Shown piece by piece: positions 7,976 to 18,092 of a DNA stretch of 64,000 nt. The notes below the pieces were generated by a model. That model saw only the letters and a program-made list of their open reading frames with translations, made no database searches and had not been told where the DNA came from. The translations under genes and the position numbers were made by a program. The DNA lies in NCBI RefSeq assembly GCF_001632745.1, contig NZ_LQRT01000002.1, positions 434,001 to 498,000 on the forward strand, in the 5' to 3' direction. This stretch comes from Aquimarina aggregata. Lineage in GTDB: Bacteria; Bacteroidota; Bacteroidia; Flavobacteriales; Flavobacteriaceae. Each line of letters opens with the position of its first letter. Position 1 is the first letter of the stretch.

Positions 7976-9274
7976 CTAAAAATTAGCTTTAATCATGTAT
8001 AATGAACCTGCATCAATTTTTTGATCTGTATTTGGTAGTATCTTTTGTTCTATAATACCGTCATTATTTACGTCGGTAACAGAAAAATCGTCATCATTAA
8101 TACAACCTAACGTATGTTCATCAATCAACCAAATACCCTCAAGTTTATCATGAGGATATCCTGTTTTTTCTACAATATCTGCAACTAAAGTCTTTGTTAC
8201 ATGCCTAATACCAGTGTTTCCTATTTCGGCCCAAGTAGATTCTTCTAGTGTTTTAGTATTGATAAGTAAACCAAACTCAGCATTAATATCATTTCCGGTT
8301 ACATCTGTTGCATTAGAAATATTGATTTTATAAATATGCTTTTGTACTGGTCCTTCTCCAGAAAACTTGCCGTCACGTTCAACTACCAAAAACTCAGAAC
8401 TTGATAGCGCCACAATTTCTGAATTTGAAAGGTTGCTTTTTTCTTGTCGATATAGATATTGTTTAGTTTCACCGGTTTCTAGGTCAAAAGTTATGATACG
8501 AGTAAGATCGGTTCGTATTCGTGTAGGATTATACAGTGTAGATTGCATTATCCCAACTAGTGTTTTTTCATTTGGAGTAATAGCAAGACCTTCCATACCA
8601 CGGTTTGGTCTTCTTTTTGCAAAAACAGCAGGAAGTTTTCTTCCGCCGTTTCCTTCATTTACACCAATTGGAGAAATACGCTCTAATTCAATGCCTTCTG
8701 CAGAATAGTGAACGATATGAGGTCCATACTCATCGGATACCCAAAATGTTCCGTCACGCAAGGCAACTAAACCTTCAGAATCAAGACCAAAATCATCAAA
8801 AGGTAATTGATTACCATTAATATCATAAGGAATTTCACCGGTGGCACCTTTTCCTTCAGGATTAGGAATACCAGAAATTGGGGTGCCTACCGGATCTTTT
8901 AGAAGGATTTCTTTTTTCAATATGATTTCTGCTTTTGCAGTTATAGCGAATAAACCAATTCTAGGAGTATAGCTGGATACTGGAAACTTTTTACCATCTA
9001 AAAAGTCTGTATTTGGCCCTCTATCAGTTATCGCATAAAACTCTCCTTTATTTCTTGGATGTGCCGTAGCAGCCGAACCATAACCTCCATTTCTGATCTC
9101 AATATCATTTTCAATAGCGGATAGTATCGTAAAAGGTAATTGGTATTGTATGTTTTCTTCTAGTACCAATTGTGGAGGTACAGAAATAGGATTTCCTGTG
9201 TGATCGTCAATATATTGACAAGAAAATAGTAAGATCAGTGATATAAAGATCAGTACTTTATTTGTGATTCGCAT
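7976..9274 (-). CDS. phytase-like esterase family lipoprotein
   Basis: Exported lipoprotein of 432 residues with the 'esterase-like activity of phytase' domain (PF13449), a beta-propeller-like fold. The N-terminus MRITNKVLIFISLILLFSCQ has a lipobox ending in Cys19. Family features include NGGYGSAATAHPRNKGEFYA, ITDRGPNTDF, GLDSEGLVALRDGTFWVSDE, RPNRGMEGLAITPN and WAEIGNTGIRHVTKTLV. Its biological substrate is unknown; phytate hydrolysis should not be assumed. It is followed by its own hairpin terminator and preceded by the phosphoesterase gene, 46 bases away on the same strand. Confidence 0.85.
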   Translation of the reverse strand: MRITNKVLIFISLILLFSCQYIDDHTGNPISVPPQLVLEENIQYQLPFTILSAIENDIEIRNGGYGSAATAHPRNKGEFYAITDRGPNTDFLDGKKFPVSSYTPRIGLFAITAKAEIILKKEILLKDPVGTPISGIPNPEGKGATGEIPYDINGNQLPFDDFGLDSEGLVALRDGTFWVSDEYGPHIVHYSAEGIELERISPIGVNEGNGGRKLPAVFAKRRPNRGMEGLAITPNEKTLVGIMQSTLYNPTRIRTDLTRIITFDLETGETKQYLYRQEKSNLSNSEIVALSSSEFLVVERDGKFSGEGPVQKHIYKINISNATDVTGNDINAEFGLLINTKTLEESTWAEIGNTGIRHVTKTLVADIVEKTGYPHDKLEGIWLIDEHTLGCINDDDFSVTDVNNDGIIEQKILPNTDQKIDAGSLYMIKANF

Positions 9275-9320
9275 GTTATTGGTGTTTTGGTTAAATAAGG
9301 TGTGAAGTATTTGTGTTTAG

Positions 9321-10175
9321 TTATGATCTTTTTAAAGGTTTTAATAGTTGATTTGTCATAAAAGAAGTTTGTAGCCCTTCCAGATCAATATTCATTTCGA
9401 ATTCCTCATTTTGTTCAGCAAAAGCTTCCATTTGTTTATTCTCATAGTGTACTAATTTCCACTCTTCCTCATCATACTCTAAAGCGGTAAGGTTTTCTAT
9501 CCAATCACCAGAGTTTAAATAAAGACAAGAACCATTTTTATTGGTATATTCTCTCATTTGCGGTTGATGGATGTGCCCACAAACAACATAACTGTATTTG
9601 TTTTGAACCGCTAACTCAGCCGCGACATCTTCAAAATCATTAATATATTTGACTGCTTTTTTAACGCTATTCTTGATTTTTTTTGAAAGTGAAAACTTTT
9701 CTTTACCCAGTCGTATTAAAAACCAATTGATCAATTGATTAAGCATAATAAGGAGATCATAGCCCCAACCGCCAAGTTTTGCAAGCCATTTTGCATTTTG
9801 AATTGACGCATCAAATATGTCACCATGAAAAAACCATGCTTTTTTACCATCTAATTCTATCACAAGTTTATCTACTAGTTTAAAATCTCCTATTTGAGTA
9901 TCGCTAAACTTGCGTAACATCTCATCATGATTACCAGTTATATAAATAACTTCAGTTCCTTTTGATGCAAATGCGATAATTTTTTTTATAATTTTTAAAT
10001 GTGATTTTGGAAAATATCGTTTTCGAAATTGCCAAATATCAATAATATCACCATTTAAAATTAATGTTTTGGGTTTAATACTATTTAGATAATTTAGAAG
10101 TTCTTTGGCTTGGCAGCCATATGTTCCCAGATGGACATCTGAAATAACAACAAGTTCTACAGTACGCTTTTTCAT
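9321..10175 (-). CDS. LpxH-like UDP-2,3-diacylglucosamine diphosphatase family phosphoesterase
   Basis: Calcineurin-like metallophosphoesterase, 284 residues, of the family that includes LpxH (lipid A synthesis, cleaving UDP-2,3-diacylglucosamine). Metal ligands are clear: ISDVHLG (about 12-18), LNGDIIDIWQ (about 40-49), TGNHDEML (about 79-86), FHGDIFD (about 115-121) and CGHIHQPQ (about 200-207). No signal peptide, so cytoplasmic or membrane-associated. It is longer than E. coli LpxH (240 residues) and has an extra acidic tail, so it may be a paralogue. A TAAATTTG promoter element sits 17 bases upstream. Confidence 0.85.
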   Translation of the reverse strand: MKKRTVELVVISDVHLGTYGCQAKELLNYLNSIKPKTLILNGDIIDIWQFRKRYFPKSHLKIIKKIIAFASKGTEVIYITGNHDEMLRKFSDTQIGDFKLVDKLVIELDGKKAWFFHGDIFDASIQNAKWLAKLGGWGYDLLIMLNQLINWFLIRLGKEKFSLSKKIKNSVKKAVKYINDFEDVAAELAVQNKYSYVVCGHIHQPQMREYTNKNGSCLYLNSGDWIENLTALEYDEEEWKLVHYENKQMEAFAEQNEEFEMNIDLEGLQTSFMTNQLLKPLKRS

Positions 10176-10191
10176 AGAATAGCTTATCCTA

Positions 10192-10199
10192 CAAATTTA
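10192..10199 (-). promoter_or_regulatory. -7 promoter element of the LpxH-like gene (TAAATTTG)
   Basis: Exact TAnnTTTG on the minus strand, 17 bases upstream of the ATG at 10175, predicting a leader of only about 10 nt. No clear -33 partner. Confidence 0.55.
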
Positions 10200-10605
10200 A
10201 TATATGATGTTTTAATCCATAATTAACTTATTGTCAGGTTATTGTTACCTGTTCTTAATTATTTCTTTTATCTATTACTTTAATGTTAAAAAGAGGTTAT
10301 GAATAAAAAATGATAGATATAAGATTAATAAAGAATTCTATTTCTTTAAAAAATTTAACGCATTTATTATCAGTACGTTAATTTTTTTAATGAAAAAAGT
10401 GGTAATTTCTAAAGGAAATATGATAGTGAGGTTGTTGTACTATTGAAGATTTAGTATTCTCTGCATACTTTATAATTATTTCTTTGAAATAAATAGTACC
10501 CTAATAAGTATACAATAAACAGAACTTCACCCTATTAAATAATGTTTGACAAGCACATTGTTTTTTAATTTTTAACACACTAACTCTTAAACTTACACTA
10601 ACACT
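10200..10605. other. intergenic region upstream of the GH16 gene
   Basis: About 400 AT-rich bases between divergent genes. No open frame beyond 16 codons is credible. The stretch 10540-10605 has a long A/T leader ending in the pyrimidine-poor ACACT before the GH16 ATG. TAATGTTTG at about 10541-10549 is one base too long for the -7 consensus. No operator repeat was recognised. Confidence 0.4.
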
Positions 10606-13479
10606 ATGAAAAACTTAATCGCATTTTTATTTTTGTTTATGACGGCTATGTCATTTGCACAACCTCCCACACCTAAAGAAGGTTTCCGTTGGGTATTATG
10701 GGATCAATATTCTGATGAATTTAATGGTACCGAACTTGATCGTTCTAAATGGAGAGACTCTTTTAAGGGTTGGAAAGGTCGTGCTCCTGCAAAATTTGAC
10801 CCTTCTACCATTTCATTAAGAAATGGAAACATGCAAATAAGAAATAAAAAGTTACCCAGACGCGATGGGCCTTATACTATTGGCGGAGGAGCTGTGCAAT
10901 CACTAGAAAAAACAGCTTACTTTGGTTATTATGAATGTAAATTTAAAGCGTCTCGAATATCAATGTCGACTACTTTTTGGATGTCAAATCCCAAAAAAAA
11001 TATTATTGGACCTACTAAACTCAGTGGTGATTGTGCCAAAGATAAATGGAGCCAGGAGTTAGATATTTGTGAAAGCATAGGTGGTAGATTTAATGGAGGT
11101 TCTAAATTTAGAACTCAGATGAATTTTAATACTCATTATCGTTATGTGAATTGTAATGGAGATCCTGAAAAATTTTACTCTGCAGGTAATAATGCGGTAG
11201 AAGGAAATGGGCAACAAGCGAACGCTGACCTTGTCGGCAGTGAATCTTGGGAAGATTTTCATACTTATGGTTGCTATTGGAAAAATGATAAAGAAGTAGA
11301 TTTTTATGTTGATGATAATTTTGCCGGTTCAGTTAATATCAGAAGAGATGTAGTAGATTCTCCTTTTACAGAACCAATGGGAATAAATATGGTGACAGAG
11401 ACTTACAATTGGGCAAAGCCATACCCTAATGATGCGCAATTGGCCAATAATGCTATTAATACATCTTACTATGATTGGATTCGATCTTATAGATTAATTC
11501 CAATTTTTGAACCTGAATTTCAAAATGGTTCAAATAGACCTACAAAACCTGCCATCTTTAAAGAAGATATAAAATGGGTAGGAAATCCTTCTGTAAATGT
11601 AGCAACTAAAAAAATTACTATTGTATATGAATATAAGGCTAATCTTGATCGTGACTTAGTTATCCATTTAAATGATGCTAATGGTAGAGAAGTATTTAGA
11701 AAAAAAATAAATGCTTTAGAAGGATTTGGTAAAAATAAGTATGTGGCTACAATAGGTCAATCTCTTCCCGCTGGGAACTATTCGGTAGTAGCAGATATCC
11801 GTCCAATTGGAGGTTCAGATACACAAATTATTGCTAAAACTGATGGAAATGTTGTTACACCTCCTGGACCGGATGGAGATATTGTTATTGGTAACCCTAC
11901 TAATACGAATGCTACTTTGGATGGTTGGAAATCTAATATGGTGATTAATGAAACGGATACATATACCAATACTACAGGAGCATCACAAACTTTAAAAATT
12001 GAAAAATTTGTATTTCATGCCGGAAGAAAAGGTGATCCTGTTACTCCTTTTGTTGTCAAAGTAAATGGTGATAACAATTTTACTGTGCTTGCAGCGGGAA
12101 CAGCTCGTACTTCGAATGCATATAATACAGGAGAAAATTCATTTGCATTTGCCACAGGAACTACGAAAGAAATAACACTTGCTAACGGAGAAACCATTGC
12201 ATCTGGTTTTCTTGATGCTAATGCTAATGGTGCTGGTGGAAACATCGGGTCTGTTATTCCTTTTGATAGTAATGCACCAGCCGATCAGATTTGGTATTCT
12301 GGTGGTCCGGATTCAAGTAATTCTGGTAATATTTCTGAAGGAACTGCTCCAACAGGTGGTCTAAATACCATAACGACACTTACTAGAAACTATCGATTTA
12401 AAATTTTGTTATCTCTTGTAGAAGATACATCAACAGCAGATTGTAGTGTAGCCCCTTCAGGTTTAGTGGTATCTAATGTTACGAATACTACAGTAAAACT
12501 TTCTTTTGATAATGCGGCTAATGATACTAGAACTTTTGAACTAAGAGCTTTTCCTAAAGGAGGGTTTAATGGGGATATCAACACTGGTGGTCTTGGTTTT
12601 GCTGCAGCACCAGCAGGTAGTACAGAAATTACAATGAGCAATTTACAAGCTAATACATCTTACGATCTAGTATTTCGAGCACTTTGTAGCGGATCATCGC
12701 CAGGTTCTACCGAATTGGTAACAATTACAGGTACAACTTCAGGAGGAACGGTAAATCCTGAAACAACTGTTTTATCTCCTGTACAAGATGCATATCTGCA
12801 AGGTGCTACTAATTATAATAGTAATATTGTAAGAATCGAAAATGGTAAAAGAGTAGGGTATCTTATGTTTGATATTTCGGGTATTAAAGGTGCTATTACA
12901 GATGCGAAATTAAAATTTACAGTAGCAGGTGATGCAGGAAGTGGAAACCTAAATGTTAATTTAGGAACTTCTAATAATTGGAATGAAAATAACTTGTCTA
13001 ATGCTAATAAACCTGCATTGGGAACTTTGTTAGGATCATTAAATAAATCATATAACATTGGTGCTACCGAAACTGTAACTCTTCAAGCAAATGCTATTTC
13101 AGGAAACACTATATCTCTTGTACTTAATACTACAGGAGGAAATGATTTTGCATTAGCTTCAAAAGAAAATAACGCAGCTACTGTTCCGCAATTGGTGATT
13201 ACCTATCAGCCTGAAAAATTAAGTAATGACGATGCAGTTTTTAATACTAGTGCAATATTATACCCTAATCCGGTTAAGGATGTGATGAAGTTGACAGGTG
13301 TTTCTAAACAAGCACGTATATCTATATTAGATATTTCGGGTAAAATAGTTAATTTCAAAACAAAATCTGTAGATACTTCAGAGAGGATGATAGATGTTTC
13401 AAGCCTTACATCCGGAATTTATTTTGTTACTATTTTAGAAAATCAGAATAAAAATGTATTAAGATTTTCAAAAAAATAA
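10606..13479 (+). CDS. secreted GH16 family glycoside hydrolase with T9SS sorting domain
   Basis: A 957-residue secreted endo-glycosidase. Residues 1-18 are a signal peptide (MKNLIAFLFLFMTAMSFAQ). The GH16 domain covers about 25-305 with the catalytic signature ELDICE, nucleophile Glu151 and acid/base Glu156. The GWKGRAPAKFDPSTISLRNG stretch and the final YYDWIRSYRL look closer to agarase/porphyranase than to laminarinase subfamilies, an inference only. Then come a beta-sandwich tail (about 310-420), a Gly/Asn-rich module (about 425-605), a fibronectin type III domain (about 610-705), a DNRLRE/CBM96-like domain (about 715-865) and a T9SS type A signal from YPNPVKD (about 886) to the end. Algal polysaccharide outside the cell is the likely substrate. 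Confidence 0.9.
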   Translation: MKNLIAFLFLFMTAMSFAQPPTPKEGFRWVLWDQYSDEFNGTELDRSKWRDSFKGWKGRAPAKFDPSTISLRNGNMQIRNKKLPRRDGPYTIGGGAVQSLEKTAYFGYYECKFKASRISMSTTFWMSNPKKNIIGPTKLSGDCAKDKWSQELDICESIGGRFNGGSKFRTQMNFNTHYRYVNCNGDPEKFYSAGNNAVEGNGQQANADLVGSESWEDFHTYGCYWKNDKEVDFYVDDNFAGSVNIRRDVVDSPFTEPMGINMVTETYNWAKPYPNDAQLANNAINTSYYDWIRSYRLIPIFEPEFQNGSNRPTKPAIFKEDIKWVGNPSVNVATKKITIVYEYKANLDRDLVIHLNDANGREVFRKKINALEGFGKNKYVATIGQSLPAGNYSVVADIRPIGGSDTQIIAKTDGNVVTPPGPDGDIVIGNPTNTNATLDGWKSNMVINETDTYTNTTGASQTLKIEKFVFHAGRKGDPVTPFVVKVNGDNNFTVLAAGTARTSNAYNTGENSFAFATGTTKEITLANGETIASGFLDANANGAGGNIGSVIPFDSNAPADQIWYSGGPDSSNSGNISEGTAPTGGLNTITTLTRNYRFKILLSLVEDTSTADCSVAPSGLVVSNVTNTTVKLSFDNAANDTRTFELRAFPKGGFNGDINTGGLGFAAAPAGSTEITMSNLQANTSYDLVFRALCSGSSPGSTELVTITGTTSGGTVNPETTVLSPVQDAYLQGATNYNSNIVRIENGKRVGYLMFDISGIKGAITDAKLKFTVAGDAGSGNLNVNLGTSNNWNENNLSNANKPALGTLLGSLNKSYNIGATETVTLQANAISGNTISLVLNTTGGNDFALASKENNAATVPQLVITYQPEKLSNDDAVFNTSAILYPNPVKDVMKLTGVSKQARISILDISGKIVNFKTKSVDTSERMIDVSSLTSGIYFVTILENQNKNVLRFSKK

Positions 13480-13570
13480 ATGATAGATTCTTTGGGATAG
13501 TAGATAAAATACTTATCACATCCCATTTAGTCTAAATAATTTGTGTTTGTCACAACTATGTTTAAAAATA

Positions 13571-13604
13571 AAAAGCTTCGAAATCATTTTTCGAAGCTTT
13601 TTTG
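13571..13604 (+). terminator. intrinsic terminator of the GH16 gene
   Basis: AAAAGCTTCGAAA (13571-13583) pairs perfectly with TTTCGAAGCTTTT (13589-13601), 5-nt loop, continuing into a T-run. It separates GH16 from the following GH3 operon. Confidence 0.88.
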
Positions 13605-13875
13605 CATATATATTATAATAGAGTATAGAAGTTATTGTCTTGATATATTGGAGTAAAAGCCATAAGATTTGCTCATAATTATAATATGACAGAACGTTAA
13701 AAAAGAGAAAGTATAATTAAACAATTAAAAGTTTCAGTTCTATATTCTTTCTTAACAATAACTTTATGACATTGTTTTGTTTTTTACTTGTGCCTAAGTA
13801 TGACTAAATTCACCTCTTAAATCTTAACAAGTTTCTTACTTAAAAGTAAAGAAACAATACTTTAATCATACTATT
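13605..13875. other. intergenic region upstream of the GH3 operon
   Basis: About 270 AT-rich bases with no gene. No exact TAnnTTTG element was found, and no inverted repeat long enough to propose an operator. The absence of an ATG near 13876 forces a TTG start for the next gene. Confidence 0.4.
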
Positions 13876-16164
13876 TTGGATACAAATTTGAAAAAAAGAA
13901 AGAGTTATAATTGGTTATACTTAGTGTTTATAGTACCATATTTAATAGCAAGTTGTTCAACGAAGACGCCTAGAGATAGTTCTGAAAAGAAAGACGTATT
14001 AGAATTAAAAATAGACAGTATTGTCGCTTCAATGTCTTTAGAAGAAAAAATAGGTCAAACAGCACAAAGGGGCAAATCTAGTAGGGTTAAAGAATTACCG
14101 TCAGAGCTTAAAGAAGCAGTTAGAAAAGGTGAAATAGGATCTTTTCTTAATATCATGGATAAAAATGATGCTAAGGAATTACAACGCATTGCCGTAGAAG
14201 AAAGTCCAAGTAAGATTCCTTTGATATTTGCAAGAGATGTAATTCATGGTTTTAAGACAATTTTTCCAATACCTTTAGGGCAGGCAGCATCTTTCAATCC
14301 ACAAATTGTAAAAGAAGGCTCTAGGATTGCAGCTACAGAAGCAAGCACAAGTGGAATACGTTGGACATTTGCTCCAATGTTAGATATTTCGAGAGATCCA
14401 AGATGGGGAAGAATCGCAGAATCTGCTGGAGAAGATCCCTATTTAACTAGTATAATGGCAAAAGCTTATATTAATGGTTTTCAGGGAGATGATTTATCTT
14501 CCCCAACAAGTATAGCTGCTTGTGCTAAACATTTTATAGGATATGGCGCAGCAGAAGGAGGTAGAGATTATAATACTGCTAATATCAATGAAAATTCATT
14601 ACATAATACATATTTAAAGCCTTTTAAAGCAGCTGTTGACGCTGGTTCTGCTACTTTTATGACAAGCTTTAATGATCTCAACGGTGTGCCAGCTTCGGCA
14701 AATAAGTATATATTAAAAGATATATTAAGAGATAAGTGGGGGTTTGATGGTTTTGTCGTTAGTGATTGGAACTCAATTATAGAAATGGTGAATCATGGTT
14801 TTGCAAAAGATCAAAAAGAAGCAGCAAAGAAAGCAGCAAATGCAATGTTAGATATGGAGATGACAAGTACCTCTTATCAGGATCATATGAAAACACTCAT
14901 CGAAGAAAAGAAGTTTTCTGAAAACGAATTAGATGTAATGGTCAAGAACATTCTTAGAATCAAATTTAGATTAGGATTATTTGACAATCCGTATTTCGAT
15001 CCTAAAGATGATATATTATATAGTGAGCATCATTTATCCAAAGCAAAAGAAGCTGCTTTAGAAAGTACAGTATTATTAAAAAATAACAACAATATACTTC
15101 CGATATCAAAATCTAAAAAAATAGCTATTATTGGACCATTAGCCAATGCTCCACATGAACAATTAGGAACGTGGACTTTTGATGGAGAAAAAGAACATAC
15201 CGTTACACCATTAGATGCCTTTAAGAAAGATGAATCATATAAAATCTTATATAGTGATGGATTATCATATAGTAGAGATAAATCAAATAAGAAATTTGCA
15301 GAAGCAATACAAATAGCAAGATCATCAGATGTAGTTTTGTTTTTTGCAGGAGAGGAAGCAATTTTATCAGGAGAGGCGCATAGTAGAGCTAATCTTAACT
15401 TACCAGGAGCTCAAGAAGAACTTATTAATGAGCTTCAAAAAACAGGTAAACCAATAGTTTTGGTTATAATGGCAGGAAGACCGATTACTTTAGGAAATAT
15501 TTTAGACAAAGTAGATGCTGTTGTTATGGCATGGCATCCTGGTACTATGGGTGGTCCAGCTTTAAAAGATATCATAACAGGTGTAGTTACTCCATCGGGC
15601 AAATTACCAGTAACATGGCCAAAAGAAGTAGGACAGATACCCATGCATTATAATCATAAAAATACAGGGCGTCCAGTAATTCCAGAAGAATTTGTTCATA
15701 TGGATTCCATTCCGATTGCAGCATGGCAAAGTTCTTTAGGTAATACATCACATTATCTTGATGCGGGCTATTTGCCTCAATATCCTTTTGGATACGGCCT
15801 AAGTTATACTAACTTTACATATTCTGATATAAATATTTCTTCAAAAACCCCAAAAATGGGTGATACAATTACTGTAAGTATAAAAGTGACAAACAATGGA
15901 GAGATAAAAGCTAAAGAAACAGTACAACTATATTTTAGAGATATGGTAGGAAGTTTGACAAGACCCATTAAAGAATTATTACGTTTTGAAAAAATAGAAT
16001 TAGCGGGAGGAGAATCAAAAACAATAGATTTCCAGTTTTCTACAGAAGATTTATCATTTTATGGTCCTGACAAAAAATGGATTACAGAATCAGGAGATTT
16101 TAAAGTATGGGTCGCTAAACATGCTCATGATGAAACAAACGAAATTGAATTCACTTTAGAATAA
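13876..16164 (+). CDS. GH3 family beta-glucosidase lipoprotein (BglX-like)
   Basis: Exo-acting glycoside hydrolase removing non-reducing beta-glucosyl residues, 762 residues. The N-terminal (beta/alpha)8 domain has RDPRWGRIAESAGEDPYL, AKHFIGYG and the nucleophile in VVSDWNSI (Asp297); the alpha/beta sandwich domain holds GEEAILSGEAHSR near 490 and GRPITLGN; a fibronectin-like domain closes the chain. The N-terminal LIASC lipobox marks a lipoprotein, probably periplasmic or on the outer membrane. No ATG is available: the start is TTG at 13876 or TTG at 13888, the second giving the more usual MKKRKS opening. Only 5 nt separate it from the gluconokinase/6PGDH gene, so the three genes to 19439 look like one operon. 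Confidence 0.92.
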   Translation: MDTNLKKRKSYNWLYLVFIVPYLIASCSTKTPRDSSEKKDVLELKIDSIVASMSLEEKIGQTAQRGKSSRVKELPSELKEAVRKGEIGSFLNIMDKNDAKELQRIAVEESPSKIPLIFARDVIHGFKTIFPIPLGQAASFNPQIVKEGSRIAATEASTSGIRWTFAPMLDISRDPRWGRIAESAGEDPYLTSIMAKAYINGFQGDDLSSPTSIAACAKHFIGYGAAEGGRDYNTANINENSLHNTYLKPFKAAVDAGSATFMTSFNDLNGVPASANKYILKDILRDKWGFDGFVVSDWNSIIEMVNHGFAKDQKEAAKKAANAMLDMEMTSTSYQDHMKTLIEEKKFSENELDVMVKNILRIKFRLGLFDNPYFDPKDDILYSEHHLSKAKEAALESTVLLKNNNNILPISKSKKIAIIGPLANAPHEQLGTWTFDGEKEHTVTPLDAFKKDESYKILYSDGLSYSRDKSNKKFAEAIQIARSSDVVLFFAGEEAILSGEAHSRANLNLPGAQEELINELQKTGKPIVLVIMAGRPITLGNILDKVDAVVMAWHPGTMGGPALKDIITGVVTPSGKLPVTWPKEVGQIPMHYNHKNTGRPVIPEEFVHMDSIPIAAWQSSLGNTSHYLDAGYLPQYPFGYGLSYTNFTYSDINISSKTPKMGDTITVSIKVTNNGEIKAKETVQLYFRDMVGSLTRPIKELLRFEKIELAGGESKTIDFQFSTEDLSFYGPDKKWITESGDFKVWVAKHAHDETNEIEFTLE

Positions 16165-16169
16165 ACATA

Positions 16170-18086
16170 TTGAGTACGGGTAAAGTATATATTGTATTTG
16201 GTGTATCAGGTTGTGGAAAATCAACTATAGGCCAACATTTAGCTAAAGATTTTAATATTCCGTTTTATGATGCAGATGATTTTCATCCGGAAAGGAATAT
16301 TAAAAAAATGTCTAAAGGATTCCCTCTTAATGATGATGATAGAGACCCTTGGCTTGAAAAAATAGCAAATGAAATTAGAAATTGGCATAATTTAAAGGGA
16401 GCAGTACTAGCATGCTCTGCATTAAAGCAGAAGTATAGAGACAAGCTTCAGTCGATAAGCCCTCAATTTATAGAGTGGATTTTTCTTGATGGTAGTTATG
16501 ATTTAATCTCAAATCGAATGGCAGCAAGAAAAGATCATTTTTTTAAGAAAGAAATGTTAGTGTCTCAATTTGAAGCTTTACAAAAACCACAATCAGGAAT
16601 TACTGTGGATATAAATCAAAGCGTTTCAGAAATTATAATGAAAATAAAATCAAAAGTGAATAATCAAAAAACAGAACTAGGATTAATAGGTTTGGGCGTA
16701 ATGGGAAAAAGTTTAGCTAAAAACTTATTATCAAAAAATTTTAGTTTATCTGTGTATAATAGGCAGGTTGCAAACAAAGAGATTGATGTTGCGCAGAATT
16801 TTGTAAAAGAAGAGTCTTCACATCACGAGGTATTGGGTTTTGATGATATGAATGAATTTGTTTCGTCTTTAACAGAACCGCGAACCATTATTATGATGGT
16901 AAATGCAGGGAAACCTATCGATATGGTAATTGATGCAATCATACCCTTTTTAAATGATGGAGATTGTCTTATAGATGGAGGCAATTCACATTATAAAGAC
17001 ACATTAAGAAGAGAAAAGGAATTATCAAAAAAAGGAATATGCTTTTTAGGTACTGGTATCTCTGGAGGAGAAGAAGGAGCATTAAAAGGACCGTCTATAA
17101 TGCCAGGTGGGTCAAAAGAGGGATATGAGCAATCAGGAAAATTTTTAGAAGCAATAGCTGCTAAAGATAAAAATGATAAGGCATGCTGTACCTATATTGG
17201 CCCAGAAGGAGCTGGTCATTATGTAAAGATGGTGCATAATGGGATAGAATACGCAGAAATGCAATTGTTGGCTGAAATTTATCATTTATTACGATTTTTT
17301 GTCAAAAAAACACCTGATCAAATAGCTGCTATTTTTGGATCATGGAGAAAAGATGACTTAGATAGTTATTTGCTAGAAATTACTGAGGATATTCTTTACA
17401 AAAAAGAAGGTGATGTATTTTTAATCGATAAAATTTTAGATAAAGCTGGACAGAAAGGTACTGGTGGTTGGTCTACTATTGCTGCTCTAGATGTAGGAGT
17501 TCCGTTATCAACGATTTCAGAGTCTGTTATGGCGAGAAATCTTTCTGGCATGAAATCACAAAGAATAAAAGTTGCAGAAGCATACCAAATGACTACTACG
17601 AGTACGATAGACGATACGAATGTATTTTTAGAAAATTTAAAAAACGCTTTTCAAGCGGCAAGTATTATTAATCACTCTATAGGATTTGATTTATTGCATC
17701 AAGCATCTCTAGAGTATAATTGGAATCTTAATTTGTCAGAGATTGCTAGAATTTGGACTAACGGTTGTATTATTCGCAGTAATTTGATGGAGAAAATTAG
17801 TATTTCGTTTTTAGGAAATAATGACATTTCAGTATTAATTTCACCTGATATTATTACAGTAATGAAAGGCGCAATAGACGGACTTACAGATACTGTTTCA
17901 AAAGGATTTAGTGCTGGATGTTCATTACCCGTTTTATCTTCTGCTACTAATTATTTTTTAACATACACATCTTCGCAATCTTCTGCTAATATTATACAGG
18001 CACAAAGAGATTACTTTGGAGCACATACATATCAAAGGGTAGACAAACCTATAGATGAATACTTTCATACAAACTGGAAAAGCTAA
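16170..18086 (+). CDS. gluconokinase / 6-phosphogluconate dehydrogenase fusion
   Basis: Two consecutive enzymes in one 638-residue chain. Residues 1-165 are a thermoresistant-type gluconokinase: P-loop GVSGCGKST (11-19), DADDFHPERNIKKMSKG, and ACSALKQKYRD; it makes 6-phosphogluconate from gluconate. Residues about 170-638 are a decarboxylating 6-phosphogluconate dehydrogenase: Rossmann GLGVMG (174-179), YNR consistent with NADP use, IDGGNSHYKDT, GISGGEEGA and the catalytic GAGHYVKMVHNGIEY with Lys353. The product is ribulose 5-phosphate. The start is TTG at 16170, 5 nt after the GH3 stop. The GntP permease follows 6 nt downstream. Both active sites look intact. Confidence 0.94.
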   Translation: MSTGKVYIVFGVSGCGKSTIGQHLAKDFNIPFYDADDFHPERNIKKMSKGFPLNDDDRDPWLEKIANEIRNWHNLKGAVLACSALKQKYRDKLQSISPQFIEWIFLDGSYDLISNRMAARKDHFFKKEMLVSQFEALQKPQSGITVDINQSVSEIIMKIKSKVNNQKTELGLIGLGVMGKSLAKNLLSKNFSLSVYNRQVANKEIDVAQNFVKEESSHHEVLGFDDMNEFVSSLTEPRTIIMMVNAGKPIDMVIDAIIPFLNDGDCLIDGGNSHYKDTLRREKELSKKGICFLGTGISGGEEGALKGPSIMPGGSKEGYEQSGKFLEAIAAKDKNDKACCTYIGPEGAGHYVKMVHNGIEYAEMQLLAEIYHLLRFFVKKTPDQIAAIFGSWRKDDLDSYLLEITEDILYKKEGDVFLIDKILDKAGQKGTGGWSTIAALDVGVPLSTISESVMARNLSGMKSQRIKVAEAYQMTTTSTIDDTNVFLENLKNAFQAASIINHSIGFDLLHQASLEYNWNLNLSEIARIWTNGCIIRSNLMEKISISFLGNNDISVLISPDIITVMKGAIDGLTDTVSKGFSAGCSLPVLSSATNYFLTYTSSQSSANIIQAQRDYFGAHTYQRVDKPIDEYFHTNWKS

Positions 18087-18092
18087 TATTTT

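Noticed and set aside
10390..10446. short frame ATGAAAAAAGTGGTAATTTC upstream of GH16
   Set aside because: Sixteen codons, no promoter element, no sequence character of a leader peptide.
10606..16164. single polysaccharide locus joining GH16 and GH3
   Set aside because: A strong terminator at 13571-13604 and 270 further bases separate them, and the GH16 domain does not look glucan-specific.
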